A program made the position numbers and the translations under genes. The notes under the pieces were generated by a model. That model was not told the DNA's origin and ran no database searches. It saw only the letters and a program-made list of their open reading frames with translations. A stretch of 64,000 nt of DNA, from the NCBI GenBank assembly GCA_038496675.1, contig CM076669.1, positions 9,959,339-10,023,338 on the forward strand, written 5' to 3'. The first letter of the stretch is position 1. Each line of letters opens with the position of its first letter. The DNA is from Rachycentron canadum (Eukaryota; Chordata; Actinopteri; Carangiformes; Rachycentridae). Shown one piece after another: positions 61,550-64,000 of the stretch.

Positions 61550-63814
61550 GCAGACACAGGAAAGGTCATTGAGGCTGTGAAAAAGGCTATACGTGTTGGT
61601 TACAGGCACATTGATGGTGCTTATGTGTACTTGAACGAAGCAGAAGTTGGGGCTGGGATTCATACCATGATTGATCAAGGAGTAGTCAAGAGGGAGGAGC
61701 TATTTGTTGTCAGTAAGGTACAGTGCAGTCCAAGTCAATAAACCCATGGTGGCTTTTTATACACGTCTATATGTTTGTATTTCAGTAATGTACGTATTCC
61801 TTCCTGGGTCATGACCTATACCACATCATCAACATATTTTGTAGACATGCTTTTAGTCAAGGTTTTCTCCCAATTACAGTCACACGTACTTTGCTATTTA
61901 CATTGAAAATAGATGTTATCGTAAAATGTATCATTTGATCCACTAATACAACAACATCACCACCATCACACCCATATCAAATCTATTTTGAACAGCTGTG
62001 GTGTACCTTACACCTTCCATCTCTGGTGAGGGGAGCATGTGAGAAGACTCTCAGTGACCTCAAACTGGACTACCTAGACCTCTACCTCATGCACTTCCCC
62101 ATGGGAAGCAAGGTCTGGACAGCAATACCAATGAAGAGGACAAACTGATCCACTTCCACCTGGCCTATTTTATCTGTTTAATGAGGCAACAGTTAGATGT
62201 TGTAGCCTTTCTGACTTTTGACTGACATGTTCTGACTTCAGCATGTTCTGACTCCAGCCATGTGATGACATTTTTCCTGTAGATGAGCATGGTCAGATCA
62301 TTTCTGATGGCAGCAACTTCTTGGAGACTTGGGAGGTAAGTGACATAGTGCTAAATTTCTACCAAAGGCACTTCGCTAATTCCAGTGTGCAATGTGTTTG
62401 AAAGGCGATGGAAAATCTGGTGGATGCTGGGTTGGTCAAGGCTATCGGCATCTCCAACTTCAACAAAGATAAGATTGAAGCCGTACTCAACAAGCCAGGC
62501 CTGAAGTACAAGCCTGCCAACAACCAGGTACAGAGCAAGATTTCTAACATGCATCATAATGCACTGTAAAATAGCACAAGAAGAAACTAAAAGCATCTGG
62601 TTGTTTCCCCAGATCGAGCGCCACCCCTACTTGAACCAAGAGAAGCTCATCACCTACTGCCACTCAAAGGGCATCTCAGTAACAGCCTACAGCCCCCTGG
62701 GTTCGCCTGACAGGCCCTGGTGAGAAGCAATTCTACAAAACATACATGCACTCAGAGAACGGTGTTGGCACCTCATATTTCAAGAATATTAACTATCCTT
62801 CATTCTTGTTTGGTTCTCATTCACAATTAGGGCTTCATCTGATGAACGCTCTCTGTTGGAGGAACCTAAGATCAAGGCCATTGCTGAAAAGTACAAGAGT
62901 GCAGCACAGGTAGGAGAGAAAAATGTCGAACGAAAGAGCTTAAAACATTTCACTTTACTTCAACTTTGTATTTCGTTCTCACGTCTTTGAAGCATATGAA
63001 AAAATGATACTGTTTGCAAGTTTGTTTCGGTTTGGGGGTGCGCCCAAAATGCACATAATGGCATTTCATGTGTATATTTCATATGAAATGATGTAATGCT
63101 TAATTCCAAAAGTTATACAAGAGAAGGCAGCAAGGAGAAAGTCAGCACTGACAGGTGGTGGATGAACAGGTTGGTTACAAAACTCTAAACATTAAAGGGG
63201 AATTGAAATGTTGAATGTTACTAGTATCTGGTGATTGGCCAAATATGTGGTCACATCAACATGTTCAGAAAAATGCCTGAATGATACTTGTTTGAAATTG
63301 TTTTGGTTTTCTTACCAGGTTCTCATCAGGTTCCACATACAGAGGAATGTGATTGTCATTGCAAAGTCAGTAACACCCCATCGAATCAAGGAAAATCTCC
63401 AGGTACATCGATCGCAACCTCAAAAACCGTATCTGCTCTACTTATACCAGATAATTCAGTTCTAGAGATTTAAGCTCTTTCAGAATCCGATTACATGCTT
63501 TATACTTCCATCTTAACATTAGTTTCATTAGGTAGAATACAAGGTTGCTTCAGGGGTTTGTATGAGGCTGTTAGTTGCTGTTCTCTTTTTCAGTTGTTTG
63601 ACTTTGAGTTGAGTGAAAAAGACATGAAGACCCTGCTGAGCCTGAGCAAGAATTGGAGAGCATTCTCAATGCAATGGTGAGGAGAAGGGAAACATAACAC
63701 AAAACACATTGTCATTATCAGGAGATCTCTCTTAACTTTCTTTCTTTTCCCTACAGGGCCTCAAAACACAAAGATTTCCCTCTGAATACAGAATACCAAC
63801 TCATCAGACAATGA
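61550..63814 (+). CDS. akr1b1: Aldo-keto reductase family 1 member B-like (aldose reductase type), exons 2-10; first exon not found
   Basis: NADPH-dependent cytosolic reductase of aldehydes. Nine exons, 61550-61717, 61996-62112, 62258-62335, 62405-62527, 62613-62719, 62831-62909, 63319-63402, 63594-63676 and 63757-63814, all have AG/GT borders, join in phase and give 298 residues. Exon lengths equal those of human AKR1B1, apart from a one-codon loss in exon 7. The tetrad Asp, Tyr, Lys and His is present in YRHIDGAYVY, VVSK and LMHFP. AYSPLGSPDRPW, ISNFN, NKPGLKYKP and SVTPHRIKEN place it in AKR1B rather than AKR1C or AKR1D. Differences include IERHPY for IECHPY and a C-terminal extension beyond the usual end. 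The expected 20-25 residue first exon with GLGTW is not visible upstream, so it may be lost, distant, or replaced by another first exon. It may be functional or a recently beheaded copy. Confidence 0.85.
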
Positions 63815-64000
63815 GCTTCAGATTCTACTTTGCATCCACTAATTTTATTCATATTCCATGTTGTGAAGTCAAAACACCTGCCTAACTGGTGCACTTATCA
63901 AGAAAAACTACTTCTGCCTCTTAAGCTTACATGGAGGTTGTATATCTCCTGTTCGATTCACATTTAGTGGTTATAGTTATTACATCGGACAAACAGGAGT

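Noticed and set aside
61737..62257. Apparent frameshift and stop after akr1b exon 3
   Set aside because: Reading through is wrong. A GT donor at 62113 and an acceptor ending at 62257 restore a 78-nt exon 4 of the family's usual length.

Overview
The window is nuclear DNA of a ray-finned (teleost, probably percomorph) fish. It has vertebrate split genes with GT-AG introns, mostly short in the right half. It also has many CA, GA and CT microsatellites and two runs of N (28350-28749 and 52204-52555) that interrupt simple repeats. The order nrcam - pnpla8 - thap5 - dnajb9 is the gene order of human 7q31.1. To it are added a V2-type vasotocin receptor and an aldose-reductase-like gene.

Left half (1-34.8 kb, minus strand): the 5' end of nrcam. 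The exons for the signal peptide, the first two Ig domains and most of the third lie between 5086 and 1, and the gene runs off the left edge. One of these exons is an 18-nt microexon. About 29 kb of 5' intron follows, with one likely 52-nt untranslated exon (16170-16221). A GC-rich first-exon/promoter region sits near 34.0-34.8 kb. The intron holds mainly microsatellites and several perfect snap-back hairpins.

Middle (34.8-49.9 kb): a gene-poor spacer, then pnpla8 (minus, nine coding exons, 39844-46179, untranslated first exon near 47.6 kb). Inside its 5'UTR intron, on the opposite strand, is an intronless 173-codon gene of unknown function with its own poly(A) signal and an A-rich tail.

Right (49.9-64 kb): a two-exon V2-type vasotocin/vasopressin receptor gene that stops just after TM7. 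Next is a thap5/dnajb9 head-to-head pair over a shared promoter, and then nine in-frame exons of an AKR1B gene whose first exon I cannot find.

The genes do not form one pathway: NrCAM is a neural adhesion molecule, PNPLA8 a phospholipase, THAP5 a zinc-finger DNA-binding protein and DNAJB9 an ER chaperone. The most informative point is genomic. An L1-family gene (nrcam) lies close to a V2-type receptor, mirroring human Xq28, where L1CAM is next to AVPR2. This suggests an ancient linked pair kept on two paralogous segments. I found no CRISPR array, tRNA or rRNA, and no intact mobile element.
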